DNA from: Acidianus ambivalens
GTDB taxonomy: Archaea; Thermoproteota; Thermoprotei_A; Sulfolobales; Sulfolobaceae
Length of the DNA stretch: 64,000 nt
NCBI RefSeq assembly: GCF_009729015.1
Contig: NZ_CP045482.1
Coordinates: forward strand, 740,001-804,000
Direction of reading: 5' to 3'
Made by a program: the position numbers and the translations under genes. Position 1 is the first letter of the stretch. Every line of letters begins with the position of its first letter. Under the pieces are notes generated by a model that saw nothing but the letters and a program-made list of their open reading frames with translations, made no database searches and was not told the origin of the DNA. This document shows, in pieces, positions 18,020 to 27,285 of this stretch.

Positions 18020-18895
18020 TTATTGCGCGACTACAGTTGCATCAACTGCAGTTCCGTTAGATAATCCTATTCTTATAGTATACTGCATCCCTGGAGTTAA
18101 TGAAATATTACCGAAGTTTATCACAACTCGGTTAATTCCCTGAGATAGCTGTTGAGGAGATATTGAAGATTGCGTTGCATAATAATTGGTACCTTGTATT
18201 GAGGCATAAGAAATTCCTACTGGAGCAGTAGCGTATAATGTAATATACGCAGTGCCACCACTAATAGTTCCCTGACCTTGTTGATAAACACTTGCTTGTG
18301 AAGGGATTACAGTAGCTCCAGTAGTACTTCCAGGGAGAGTACCCGACTTTAATGAATTTAATACGCTTCCTAACCCTAAGTATAATATTATGAAGCCTAT
18401 TATTCCTAATATTAGTAAAATAGAGCCTATCTTTACTGTACCATTATTGAAATAATTACCTACCTTATAGAAGCCTATTATAAGCAATATTAAGCCTATA
18501 AAACCTATCACTTCACCGACTATATTTAATCCAGTAAAAGACCCCATAGAATATAATATATTTCCAGATAATGCTGCAGGTATTAAAAGGATTACTGCTA
18601 TGAATTCTAATAAAGGCCCTAGCAATATTAATAATGCACCGATAGAGCCTATTCCCGTTCCTAGACCTGCAGTGTTTAATATTGAAAATCCCTTTCTTAT
18701 CCTAAGTATTCCTAAGATATCAGTTAATATTGCTATAAGAAATATTACTAGCATAACAAATACTCCTGCTGCACCTATGGCGATTACTGAAAGAATAGAC
18801 GTCACTGTTATGATTATTAATATTGACGTTACTATTTCTAGCAAGGAACCGCTTCTTAGTTTTGACACTCCTTCAATTAACGAACTTTGTTCCAT
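18020..18895 (-). CDS. DUF973 family membrane protein (paralogue)
   Basis: 291 aa. About five to six transmembrane helices in residues ~18-180, a Gly/Ser/Thr/Pro linker, and a ~90-residue beta-rich C-terminal domain beginning VYQQGQGTISGG and ending with IGLSNGTAVDATVVAQ. It matches the order of parts of the DUF973 protein at 1320-2174. Function of the family is unknown. The ATG at 18895 lies after an AT-rich promoter. An island of intact sequence within a decayed region. Confidence 0.8.
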   Translation of the reverse strand: MEQSSLIEGVSKLRSGSLLEIVTSILIIITVTSILSVIAIGAAGVFVMLVIFLIAILTDILGILRIRKGFSILNTAGLGTGIGSIGALLILLGPLLEFIAVILLIPAALSGNILYSMGSFTGLNIVGEVIGFIGLILLIIGFYKVGNYFNNGTVKIGSILLILGIIGFIILYLGLGSVLNSLKSGTLPGSTTGATVIPSQASVYQQGQGTISGGTAYITLYATAPVGISYASIQGTNYYATQSSISPQQLSQGINRVVINFGNISLTPGMQYTIRIGLSNGTAVDATVVAQ

Positions 18896-18919
18896 AATTG
18901 AACGTATTAGGAATTAATA

Positions 18920-20198
18920 TATAAGCTTTTTTGTAGCAATTGACAGATTTTTTATTAAAATTTATTATATATTTACAAAAAAATTAAACTATAGGTAAGA
19001 TAATATGTATAATGAAACGCACTCTAAACGCTTTCATATAATAAAATTCAATTTATTTAAATTATTATATTAGTCAAAGTTCTCGAACAGCGTCATTATG
19101 TAAAGCTTACGTAATTGCCTCTGTAGACTATAAATTTAAACTTAATTTACTGTTACTGCTGATCAAGTAGAAATAATTAGCCATCTCTCCTCGAAATTCG
19201 TCTCAATTTCGAATCTAACCCTATTTTCTATCAATTTAGAAGGTTATATTGAAGAAGTATAAAGTAAAATTTACATGTGATGTATATCTTATACTTCACG
19301 CGATTAGATTTGTAGAATATGGATCTTACAGTATTTTGAAGTAAATTATAACAGCATATATACAGTATGAAGAGTAAGTTTTTCTGTTAATCATTATAAT
19401 ACAGTTTCATTCAATTTGTATGTGGCTTTGAACTGTTAACTCTCTACAGCTTAGACTCCTGCTTTAAATAGTCGTTATTACTCAAGGAATATAACTAAGC
19501 TCCTGCTGAATAATGAGAAACTAAATCGCTTACAGCTGCTTTGTGGGATTCTTCAGTTTTCCTCAATAGTGATGCATAACTAACTTTTAACTCAACTGAA
19601 GATTCATAATTTATTTTACTTCTATTAGCTTAAGACCTAAAATTTCAACCAGCTCAGAAAACGACTTGCTCCTACCAATTCTATTATACTTAACCACTAA
19701 TTCATTTGCAATGTAATGTTTCACCAAATTATTTAGTTTCTCAAAATATACCACCAGTACTTGGAGAGGTACATTGGAAACATTAGCCTATATTTAGTCC
19801 TAACTTTTCTGCACCCTTGTTCTAGTAAATTATTGTATAATTATTAAAAAATTTACGTAATTTGGAACAATTTTCAGAATACTATGGGAGAACAAGTTTT
19901 ACGTTGAGCCAGCGAATATTAATAGGAAGGTTTAGTCTATTACAAATATATATTACGGTCTTATTTATAATTATAAAATATAAGTCAACTTTATATATGA
20001 AGAATTTTATAACGTATTATGTTATGTATTTCTAATAATATAGATTCTTATTAATAGATAGAAACAAGACATAAAATTGAGAATTCTTAATTAAACATTA
20101 ATTCTATTACTTTATTTCTTAAGTATATTATCTATAATTATTTACATGTTACAAAATCAAAGTATAAAATAGAAAACCTTCCAATATCTAGAGCACAA
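18920..20198. other. Gene graveyard: broken frames, no intact gene
   Basis: About 1.3 kb without an intact gene. Two stretches read as protein. On the plus strand near 19155-19262, LTADQVEIISHLSSKFVSIS... ends at a stop after GYIEEV. On the minus strand about 19800-19450, successive frames give FEKLNNLVKHYIANELVVKYNRIGRSKSFSELVEILGLKLIEVK, then YESSVELKVSYASLLRKTEESHKAAVSDLVSHYSAGA. The families are not recognised. Confidence 0.4.
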
Positions 20199-20680
20199 AG
20201 TTTATAAATATGCTCTAAAAATTTAATATAATATCTTTCGAAAAAGAAGGAGAAACAGTAGCATTTATAGAGAAAAAAGAAGAAATACCAAATTTTAGTA
20301 GAAATAAATACGATCAAACAGTAAATTTTGTGAGCCAAATATTACAGAGCTGCGGTTATTCAGTTAATAAGAAGGAAATGTTTGGAGGCGGAATTAAGGT
20401 TCAAGGCAAGAAAACGTTAATGGAAAGACCACAGGAACGTTTATTGAATACGAATTAAAGCTCCGTTCAGATAAATTATCTCTAAAACATACTGCTTGAG
20501 TCTCAATTTCCGAGTCAGGTTTTAACCCTGGAGGACTAATAGGCATGGGAATAAATATGCATTAAAGACACGAAATGAATAAGAATATTCAAGCTGTAAA
20601 ACCTCAGGTTACTAATGAAGCTATTACAATTTATAATCAAGTAATGAATTTCATAATGAATACTCCAAGTTATTTTTTTT
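20199..20680 (+). pseudogene. Broken hypothetical gene with preserved promoter
   Basis: A TATA box (TTTATAAAT, 20199-20207) is followed ~30 bases later by a frame ISFEKEGETVAFIEKKEEIPNFSRNKYDQTVNFVSQILQSCGYSV. It shifts within GKKNVNGKTTGTFIEYELKLRSDKLSL, meets stops, and continues VSISESGFNPGGLIGMGINMH and MNKNIQAVKPQVTNEAITIYNQVMNF to ~20680. The start codon position now reads ATA. It would be a ~150-aa soluble protein of unknown family. Confidence 0.45.
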
Positions 20681-20841
20681 AAATATTATTTTTAGATAAA
20701 TAATTTTATTGTAATATAAAGATAGTTTTAATTAATTAAAAGAAGACTCAAATAGGCAATAAAGATTACACAAGATTAATCTCCATATTCTAGAAAATAT
20801 ACATTAATTATTTGAATAAAAAGAAAATAACTTAAACCTTA

Positions 20842-21675
20842 TTATTGGATTATTTTCTTAGCTAGTGCGTAGACAAGTGGTATTATTATTATAGCAAAGG
20901 CTATTGCTAATCCCCATGCAAATGTCTGAATTATTGCAGTCACGTTACTAAACGGTTGAACAATAATTCCTATTGCTATTAAGATAAAGACCGCATATAA
21001 TACTAACCTTGCATAACCTAATACGCTAGCAGTTTCAGGATGTGCCTTAGATATTTCGTCAATTGCTTTACCGGTTATGGTGAAGCTAAATAAGAGTATA
21101 ATTGAACCTATGATAATGCCGTAGAATAGGTAGGAGTTTATTGAAGGAATCCAGAAGAATATTGCTAACTCTGTGGCAACAGTAATAATAACAGCGTATA
21201 GGCCGAGTCTTAACACTTGGATTATAACATTTGCAAAAGGATCTGTCTGACCAATTTGTCTATTCGCAAAGTCTGTGAACAAATTAACCAGCGATATACC
21301 AAGGGTTAATAGTAATATTGCACCTGCCAGGTAAGGTAAATATCTAACAATAAAGCCTATATACACACTTGCGGGACCTAAGTTCAATAAGGAGAAAGCT
21401 ATTGCTAACGCTATTAAAATTATAAGCGCTTTTACTGTTCCTGCAATTAGCCCAGTTCCAATTCTTAATTCTGGATAACTTGCAGATAAATTATATAACA
21501 CTCTAGCTACTACGTCAGAGACTACCACTGCTATTACGTATCCTATAATAACCGTTATTATAAATAATATTATTGATGGAATTGCGTTGATAAAATCTGT
21601 CTCTAAATTACTTATGGCCGCAGATATAGAATATATAACTAACGGTAACATTTTAATCCACACATCTCTGCTCAT
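20842..21675 (-). CDS. Polytopic membrane protein with MscS-like N-terminal helices
   Basis: 277 aa with about seven to eight transmembrane helices and almost no soluble part. Repeated units (ISNLETDFINAIPSIILFIITVIIGYVIAVVV... and LVNLFTDFANRQIGQ...) resemble the conserved TM-helix repeats found next to small-conductance mechanosensitive channels, but the pore and beta domains of MscS are absent. Function unknown. ATG at 21675 with an AT-rich promoter; standalone gene. Confidence 0.65.
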   Translation of the reverse strand: MSRDVWIKMLPLVIYSISAAISNLETDFINAIPSIILFIITVIIGYVIAVVVSDVVARVLYNLSASYPELRIGTGLIAGTVKALIILIALAIAFSLLNLGPASVYIGFIVRYLPYLAGAILLLTLGISLVNLFTDFANRQIGQTDPFANVIIQVLRLGLYAVIITVATELAIFFWIPSINSYLFYGIIIGSIILLFSFTITGKAIDEISKAHPETASVLGYARLVLYAVFILIAIGIIVQPFSNVTAIIQTFAWGLAIAFAIIIIPLVYALAKKIIQ

Positions 21676-22074
21676 TTAGTGGTTTATATATTTTTCGGAA
21701 TATTTTATGTAGTATATTATTTCTTATGTGAGTAACGTATTAAACCTTGTAAACATAAGGTTTTCAAAACATCCTTCATTTAGATTGCATATCGTCATCT
21801 TAAACACAACTATAGAATGTTTTAGCCATCAACACTATTTTCTATCTAAGGATAGTATTCAAAGCTAAATGACTTTATTAACTGCAGAGATTTTCCGTTA
21901 TTATAACTAATATATATCTAAACTCTACTATGAACTTATGGAAAATATAGTCTATTTTTATAAATTGAATACTAGATTAAAAGCGTAAATATAAAATAAA
22001 AGAGTACTAACTCGGCTATAAGAACTAACATCAGAGAAAACCACAAAGACAAAATCAATTTTTAAAGCTGGGTT

Positions 22075-22550
22075 AGTACTCTCAAACTGTGTTTTTATTG
22101 CGTATTATGAGAAGGAAGAACTGGAAGGAAAATGTGAGCATAATAGGATAATTATGGATTTAGTAAAATAGTGGATAACGGAAGATAATGTGAGAAAGAA
22201 GGTTTTTATATTAAATAAGAAACTAAATGAAGAATTGAGGGCTTATAAATTTTATGAAATAGAGGTTTATTTTCACACTAAATAGTTCGCAAATGAGGAA
22301 AATACTAAAGATTTTCTAAGTAAGAAGTACATAGATACTGTGGTAAGTGTAACGACGTAATATACTGGAATAAACTTAGAGGTAAAAGGTTATAAAATAG
22401 TTAACCCTCAACCAATAGCTACTGAATTAGAAAGTAAACCAATAACCCTAAAGGGAGTAGATTTCACATTTAGTGAGAGAAATAATTCTGAGTCCATCTT
22501 AGTTTATTTCCAAGAACCGAATACATATTACGGTAAAAGGTGTTAGTTAG
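22075..22550 (+). pseudogene. Decayed paralogue of the 226-aa orphan protein (2)
   Basis: Mostly one frame interrupted by in-frame stops: YYEKEELEGKCEHN, WITEDNVRKKVFILNKKLNEELRAYKFYEIEVYFH, FANEENTKDFLSKKYIDTVVS, INLEVKGYKIVNPQPIATELESKPI and VYFQEPNTYYGKR. It aligns in order with residues ~70-226 of the intact protein. The upstream part is lost. Confidence 0.65.
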
Positions 22551-22589
22551 AAAGACAATATTTAAATCTATTGTACAACCGCTATTGCA

Positions 22590-22865
22590 TCAACTGCTAG
22601 TTGCAAGAATAATGTCCATAGATGCTATAATAAACATGAAGATTCCTGCCACTATTCTCCAAGTGCTCCTTTTTGATATCTCTACTAAATTAACGTTAAT
22701 TATTGATGATAGGGGTATTGAAGTGTCCTTAATAATTAATTCCTTATTAGTTAATATTACTGGTATCATGCGTTTCTCATCTAAAGAAAATCCGTTAAAT
22801 GAGAGATTCATAGATTGTTGAGGAAATTGATACCCACACCTTGGGCAAACCTTTACTATAACCAA
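22590..22865 (-). CDS. Zinc-ribbon membrane protein, 91 aa
   Basis: The N-terminus (VKVCPRCGYQFPQ) starts with a CxxC half of a zinc ribbon; the matching second CxxC is missing, so the protein may be shortened. A beta-rich middle (residues ~30-65) is followed by one transmembrane helix (WRIVAGIFMFIIASMDIILA). Similar Sulfolobales proteins join a zinc ribbon to membrane helices; role unknown. It ends 40 bases from the decayed orphan paralogue on the other strand. Confidence 0.5.
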   Translation of the reverse strand: MVIVKVCPRCGYQFPQQSMNLSFNGFSLDEKRMIPVILTNKELIIKDTSIPLSSIINVNLVEISKRSTWRIVAGIFMFIIASMDIILATSS

Positions 22866-22955
22866 TTTTGATATGGTAAAAGAGTTTAAAAATTTTTATT
22901 TAAAAATATGCTTAAATAAGAGAACGATAAAGCACTAAGATAATATCAATTAGGT

Positions 22956-23050
22956 TTACTCATGGCGTATCTTCTCCAAGTCAACCTTTGTAGAGGGAAA
23001 CACTTCTATACTGCAGTCATCAGCCGAGGAGATCATCAATAAATCACTAA
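22956..23050 (-). pseudogene. Short C-terminal coding remnant
   Basis: A frame of ~30 codons (SADDCSIEVFPSTKVDLEKIRHE) ends at a stop at 22956 with no start of its own. It looks like the tail of a lost gene in the gap between the zinc-ribbon gene and 23236. Confidence 0.25.
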
Positions 23051-23235
23051 TACTATATAAAAATACAAATTATAAAAACGAGATATTTAGAATTAAAAAT
23101 AATTAACAGTTGTATAAAGGAGTTAAGACTAAATAGTACTATAAAAATATCTGAATTTTAGATTGATTGAAAATAGATATATACTTCTTTTTGCCTTAGA
23201 ATCTTAATAGTTATTAAAACTGTTTATCTTATAAA

Positions 23236-23670
23236 TTAAATCTTAATGTGCAATAAGTGTATTAGTGTGAACGCTCCTAATCCCACTGCTGCCAATATAA
23301 TGTCAATTACAATGGATATTATGAAAGCAAGTATCGCAATTCCTAGTGCTCCTAACCATCCCACGTCAAAGATTGCCTTATAAACTCCTAAAATGCCTAT
23401 TAAGCCTATTATAAAACCTATTGGCAATACAAAAGGATTATTAATAACCGAGGCTATAAAAGCGAATATTGCAACAATAATTGCAAATACTATAATAGAG
23501 AGCAGTGATGCGGCCATAGCTCTAGGGAAGGACGACTCACTACTGAAAAGCTTCGATGCCAGCCATACAGGGATTGAAATTATTATCCAAGCTATTAGAA
23601 AACCTATTATCACGCCTACGATATGCGGGATATGCATAGTATTATCTTTACCAATTATTACTTTTAACAT
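23236..23670 (-). CDS. Small integral membrane protein
   Basis: 144 aa with four transmembrane helices, Ile/Ala/Gly-rich, and only short loops (ASKLFSSESSFPRAM; the C-terminal end LIHLLHIKI). Family not recognised. The start could be the first ATG at 23670 or the internal one at residue 12 (MHIPHIVGV). A single gene flanked by decayed DNA. Confidence 0.6.
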   Translation of the reverse strand: MLKVIIGKDNTMHIPHIVGVIIGFLIAWIIISIPVWLASKLFSSESSFPRAMAASLLSIIVFAIIVAIFAFIASVINNPFVLPIGFIIGLIGILGVYKAIFDVGWLGALGIAILAFIISIVIDIILAAVGLGAFTLIHLLHIKI

Positions 23671-24226
23671 TATTCCTTTGACATAGCCTTAACAGAAGGT
23701 TATTGCTTAATAAATAGGTAACATTGTTACTATTTAAAATGTAAAATACTTGGAAAGTGTAACTCAGCAAATATCTAAAAGGATTTTATTTTATTGACAA
23801 GAATCTCTTGTTTAATAGAATCAACGTTAATTTAAACATTTTTAACGCAGATTATTAGCCTATACGTGTTTCATAATAAACTACTTTTAGCCGGGTAAAA
23901 CAAGCACTTCTTAATTTTCACTATGAACTTCTGCTAGAATTTCTTGATTAAACCAACTAATAATATCTCCTTCTTCTTATTCCTGCATAACCTACGAGAA
24001 ATAGCCAAAAAGTTTTGTAACGTTGGTTTCAAAGGTGAATTAACAACGTTGGCCTTAATCATGTCTTTTTCATTCGCTGTAATAGAAAGTTAAAATAATA
24101 TAGTATATAGTAATCATATTACTTTTGAAAGACTTTCTATCCGTGATATTAAGAGAAGATGCTCAAGAATATGATTAAATACTTTAAAAAAATTATAATA
24201 ATTTTTACTAAATATAAATAAAAAAA

Positions 24227-24415
24227 TTATTCTCTTAATAATCTACTAATCTCGTCCTTCAGGAGTACTAAGGGATATTCATTAGGCTGTAGTAAGGCTC
24301 TATTATGATATTCATAAGCCTGCTTACTTTCCGCATTTGACGAACAACTGGGACATATCTTATGTACATATATAGTTATATTTAGATCGCCAAGGTAACT
24401 TACTCCTTTAGGCAC
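24227..24415 (-). CDS. Short hypothetical protein, probably the tail of a decayed secreted protein
   Basis: The first start-like codon is a GTG at 24415, giving 62 aa with a CPSC motif. However, the frame is open upstream to ~24599 and reads like a secreted Cys- and Asn-rich protein (NFTITNITVNSPFIILNIS, EHCHHYIFYGYNIC), with several N-glycosylation sequons. It has no ATG there and collides with the HTH gene at 24554 on the other strand. Most likely the remnant of a longer extracellular protein. The preceding gap 23671-24226 also holds a minus-strand remnant around 23940-24070. Confidence 0.3.
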   Translation of the reverse strand: MPKGVSYLGDLNITIYVHKICPSCSSNAESKQAYEYHNRALLQPNEYPLVLLKDEISRLLRE

Positions 24416-24553
24416 TTCTATAAGTACTGTAATGAATTTACATATATTATAACCGTAAAAAATATAGTGATGACAATGTTCACTTATATTTAATATTATA
24501 AACGGGGAGTTAACCGTTATATTAGTTATTGTGAAATTCGCATAATAGCATGT

Positions 24554-24822
24554 ATGGACATATTTGAAGCAATAGCAAACGAAACGAGGAGAAAGATAAT
24601 TAAAATCTTAGGAGAAAAAGGTAAGGCAGGTTTTCAGACCTAATGAACGAATTAGGGTTAGATAGCCCATCTTTAGCTTTCCACATAAGAAAACTGGGTA
24701 ATCTGATTACCAAAGTAAATGACGAGTACATACTCACTGAGGAAGGTAAAAAGGCTTATAAAATAATAACGGAAGTAGAGGGGAGAAAAGAAGAGGGCAT
24801 AATAGAAAACTCACCGCTATAA
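24554..24822 (+). pseudogene. ArsR-type winged-helix regulator domain, frameshifted
   Basis: MDIFEAIANETRRKIIKILGEKGKAG starts a typical ArsR winged helix. The frame breaks in the TTTT run at 24631-24634 (one T short), then continues FSDLMNELGLDSPSLAFHIRKLGNLITKVNDEYILTEEGKKAYKII to a stop at 24820. A second one-base shift near 24815 would join it to the next gene (AIRALSSSVVEVRDLG), so HTH and the following beta-rich protein were one polypeptide. A DNA-binding regulator in origin; now broken or mis-sequenced. Confidence 0.65.
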
Positions 24823-24839
24823 GAGCCCTCTCCTCAAGC

Positions 24840-25712
24840 GTGGTAGAGGTAAGGGATTTAGGATTTTACGAAATAACTCCAGAACTTGTGAAATCATTAA
24901 AGGACAACAAAAGTAGGCTGAGGATAGTTAGGGTAGGAATATTAAAGATAGACGACTCTGTAAACCCTGAGGATCTGAAAGATGTCATAGATGAGATTAA
25001 CAGCGTAGGAGTAATAGATTGCTCACCTAAGTGCTCTATAGCTATTTCTTCAAAATTATCTAATGTAGGATTAATTGGGCAATCTTTTGCTAGGGCAATT
25101 CAAGAGTCACTTAAGTTCCCATTCAACATATATACCACACATAATAAGAAATTTACAGTATTCGATTCCCCAATACAAACTCCGAAGAGTTGTGAAATAG
25201 AAGTTGATGGAAGTGACTTAACGATAGTACAGGGTGAACCTCACTTGAAAGTTGAGTGTCATTCATTAGACGACGTAGAAATAAACCTTGGTGAAAAAAT
25301 GAGCTTAGAAATTGACGGCTGTGACGCAGTATTAAGTTTACCTAACCTAGAAAGACTTGACGTGAAAATTAACGTCTCTGCCGTTAACGTTAGTCTTAAC
25401 GTAAAGGAAGTTGAAATAGATGCAGATGGTTCTGATGCCAATATAAACATAACCAGCTGTGAAAAAGCTGAAATTGATGCAGATGCAAGTTCAATAAAGG
25501 GAAGAATTAATTTCCCAACAGGAGGGATACTGGATATAGACAATAACGCTTCCACTATTAGACTTACACTAGATTTGCCGGAGAACGTAGGAATAATAAA
25601 TGACGTTAGGAGTAATATAAGCCACGTAGAATTACCTCCAATAAGGCAGGGTGAAAAGAAATTAAAAATTAATGCGGACGTTAATGCAGGAGAATTAATA
25701 ATAAAGACGTGA
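24840..25712 (+). CDS. Beta-strand repeat protein, former C-terminal part of the HTH regulator
   Basis: 290 aa from a GTG at 24840. Residues ~1-100 form an alpha/beta region; residues ~115-290 are regular short beta strands rich in Asp, Asn and Val (EIDGCDAVLSLPNLERLDVKINV...), like the DUF4097-type beta-solenoid that follows HTH domains in many prokaryotes. The frame is open upstream of the GTG for ~8 codons and meets the HTH frame after one base change, so this GTG is probably not the ancestral start. Function unknown. Confidence 0.6.
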   Translation: MVEVRDLGFYEITPELVKSLKDNKSRLRIVRVGILKIDDSVNPEDLKDVIDEINSVGVIDCSPKCSIAISSKLSNVGLIGQSFARAIQESLKFPFNIYTTHNKKFTVFDSPIQTPKSCEIEVDGSDLTIVQGEPHLKVECHSLDDVEINLGEKMSLEIDGCDAVLSLPNLERLDVKINVSAVNVSLNVKEVEIDADGSDANINITSCEKAEIDADASSIKGRINFPTGGILDIDNNASTIRLTLDLPENVGIINDVRSNISHVELPPIRQGEKKLKINADVNAGELIIKT

Positions 25713-25747
25713 GAAAAAATAATGAGCTGACAAAAATGCCATAATAC

Positions 25748-26101
25748 TTATTCTTTCAAATTTTTTAGAAAATTTTCTAATTCTTCTTCATTAAAGAAAA
25801 TTCTACCACTCCATTTACCTTCCATTATTCCTATTCCTTCGTCGCCTTTTATACATTCAGTCCTTCCACTTTTTTGAATGCAAATAGCATCATTTGGATC
25901 CTTACCGGAGAGAAGAAAGGATAAGAGGACTTTCATAACTTGTAAATTTTCAGCGTTTCCGGTAATTCTAATTTTCCCTTTCTGCTTAATGTTTACTATT
26001 TCTAAAGAACAGTTTTGATCCAGAATAAACCACTCGCATTCGCTATAACTACATGTGACCCTTAGCAGATCCTTTCCCAATATTAGAAAAGCTTCTTTCA
26101 C
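25748..26101 (-). CDS. Hypothetical protein, 117 aa
   Basis: Not recognised. Cys-rich N-terminal half (TCSYSECEWFILDQNCSLEIV), a small beta-rich domain and a C-terminal Glu-rich helix (NEEELENFLKNLKE). No membrane segment. Divergent from the PaREP1 pair with only ~45 bases between starts, so they may share a control region. Confidence 0.5.
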   Translation of the reverse strand: MKEAFLILGKDLLRVTCSYSECEWFILDQNCSLEIVNIKQKGKIRITGNAENLQVMKVLLSFLLSGKDPNDAICIQKSGRTECIKGDEGIGIMEGKWSGRIFFNEEELENFLKNLKE

Positions 26102-26145
26102 TTTTCACCACATTTATTATTTAGAAATAAGGAGTATATAATGAG

Positions 26146-26505
26146 ATGCTAAGCTTAAAAACTTCTGCAGATATTTACTTGGAAGAGGCTGATGAGCTGT
26201 TAAAGAAAGGTGACACAGCACAAGCATCAGAGAAACTCTACAAAGCAGCAGAAGAAGCAATAAGACTCTTGTCCTTCATTCTAAAATTAAACCTGGAAAT
26301 TGTTAATACTAAATCTCTTACTGAAGCAGTGTTTTTAATTTCAGAGAAACTAAAGGACGATAAAATACCAATTTATTGGGCGTCAGCAATTTCTCTCATT
26401 ACAGTAAATCTAAGTAAGGAAGTAGTGAAAGACCTTAGGAACGACGTTGAAGAGTTGGTTAAAATTGCAGATAGAGAATATATTAAAGTTCTTGGAAGAG
26501 GCTGA
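26146..26505 (+). CDS. PaREP1-family protein, first of second tandem pair
   Basis: 119 aa, helical. The PaREP1 signature ADELLKKGDTAQASEKLYKAAEE lies at residues ~15-37, followed by YWASAISLITVNLSKEVVKDL near the end, which matches the first gene of the pair at 11162-11545. It overlaps the next gene by 59 bases. 86 bases of its 5' part are identical to the next gene. Confidence 0.8.
   Translation: MLSLKTSADIYLEEADELLKKGDTAQASEKLYKAAEEAIRLLSFILKLNLEIVNTKSLTEAVFLISEKLKDDKIPIYWASAISLITVNLSKEVVKDLRNDVEELVKIADREYIKVLGRG
26178..26263 (+). repeat. 86-bp exact repeat, unit in the first PaREP1 gene
   Basis: Identical to 26491-26576 at a distance of 313 bases. It encodes the PaREP1 signature helix pair. 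It differs clearly from the repeat in the pair at 11090-11500. Confidence 0.9.
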
Positions 26506-26827
26506 TGAGCTGTTAAAGAAAGGTGACACAGCACAAGCATCAGAGAAACTCTACAAAGCAGCAGAAGAAGCAATAAAATTCCTATCCTATAGAGAGAATA
26601 TTAACGTTTTATCTAAGGTTAAAAAGGAAGATAGGTGGAAATCTGAGTTTCTGTTTGATGCGTCTCTACAGCTTTCTACATTTTACCCTGAAATTAAGGA
26701 TATATGGAAGAGCGCTTGGATTCTTCACGTGGAGGGTTTTCATGAAACAAGGCTGGACGAAAATAAAGTTAAATTTTATGCAGAGAACGTTAAAAAGTTA
26801 CGCAAGATCTTAGAACAATTTCTTTAG
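26447..26827 (+). CDS. PaREP1-family protein, second of second tandem pair
   Basis: 126 aa. N-terminal LKLQIENILKFLEEADELLKKGDTAQASEKLYKAAEEAIKFLS, then WKSAWILHVEGFHETRLDE, matching the second gene of the other pair (10861-11214). It lies one frame from the first gene, exactly as in the other locus. The start inside the upstream gene implies coupled translation. Confidence 0.8.
   Translation: MKSWLKLQIENILKFLEEADELLKKGDTAQASEKLYKAAEEAIKFLSYRENINVLSKVKKEDRWKSEFLFDASLQLSTFYPEIKDIWKSAWILHVEGFHETRLDENKVKFYAENVKKLRKILEQFL
26491..26576 (+). repeat. 86-bp exact repeat, unit in the second PaREP1 gene
   Basis: Partner of 26178-26263. The left end of this unit lies inside the overlap of the two genes, so it is read in two frames. 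Confidence 0.9.
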
Positions 26828-26865
26828 TAACTTTGAGCTGGTGCTCCATTGTTAGGTTTCCTTTC

Positions 26866-27285
26866 TTAGAACCACTTCTTCAACAACTTCACATAGTTAG
26901 CTGAAAGTAACTCAAGGTAAGATGAAGGAATCTTAAATATTAACCCTAAGCCCATCATCAGTAAAGTATCCTTGAAAGTCTTCAATGCTTTTTCCATAGC
27001 CTTCTTTTCGTCGTTAGTTCTGAATATTAAATAAAGGGGGACTGCTCCTTCATAATAATGCCTTTCTAGGAGAGTGTAAGCTTTCTTTTTCCTTGATGCA
27101 ATGTAATAAGCAGTTGAGAAAGCCGGCAGATTATAGTAATTTTCTAAAGGTAACGAAACTTCTTCATTCTCTATTAGAAATCCAGAATACACGAAGTAAG
27201 TTGCGTCACCGCTCTTTTCTTCATCTATTGACAGTAAGAGAGTATGTATAGAAGAGCCGTTGATTGCAAATAAGTAACTGTTCAT
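26866..27285 (-). CDS. Hypothetical third gene of the NTase-HEPN operon
   Basis: 139 aa, family not recognised. A mixed N-terminal half with YFVYSGFLIENEE and many Tyr, and a C-terminal hydrophobic helix pair (TFKDTLLMMGLGLIFKIPSSYLELL) that may be membrane-associated. Its ATG overlaps the stop of the HEPN gene by 4 bases, so it belongs to the same operon and may be an extra part of that toxin-antitoxin module. Confidence 0.5.
   Translation of the reverse strand: MNSYLFAINGSSIHTLLLSIDEEKSGDATYFVYSGFLIENEEVSLPLENYYNLPAFSTAYYIASRKKKAYTLLERHYYEGAVPLYLIFRTNDEKKAMEKALKTFKDTLLMMGLGLIFKIPSSYLELLSANYVKLLKKWF

Noticed and set aside
20138..20338. Minus-strand Phe/Tyr-rich frame
   Set aside because: Antisense to a better-supported broken gene with its own TATA box.
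22540..22821. Plus-strand 93-codon frame
   Set aside because: Antisense to the zinc-ribbon gene, whose CPRCGYQFP start is convincing.
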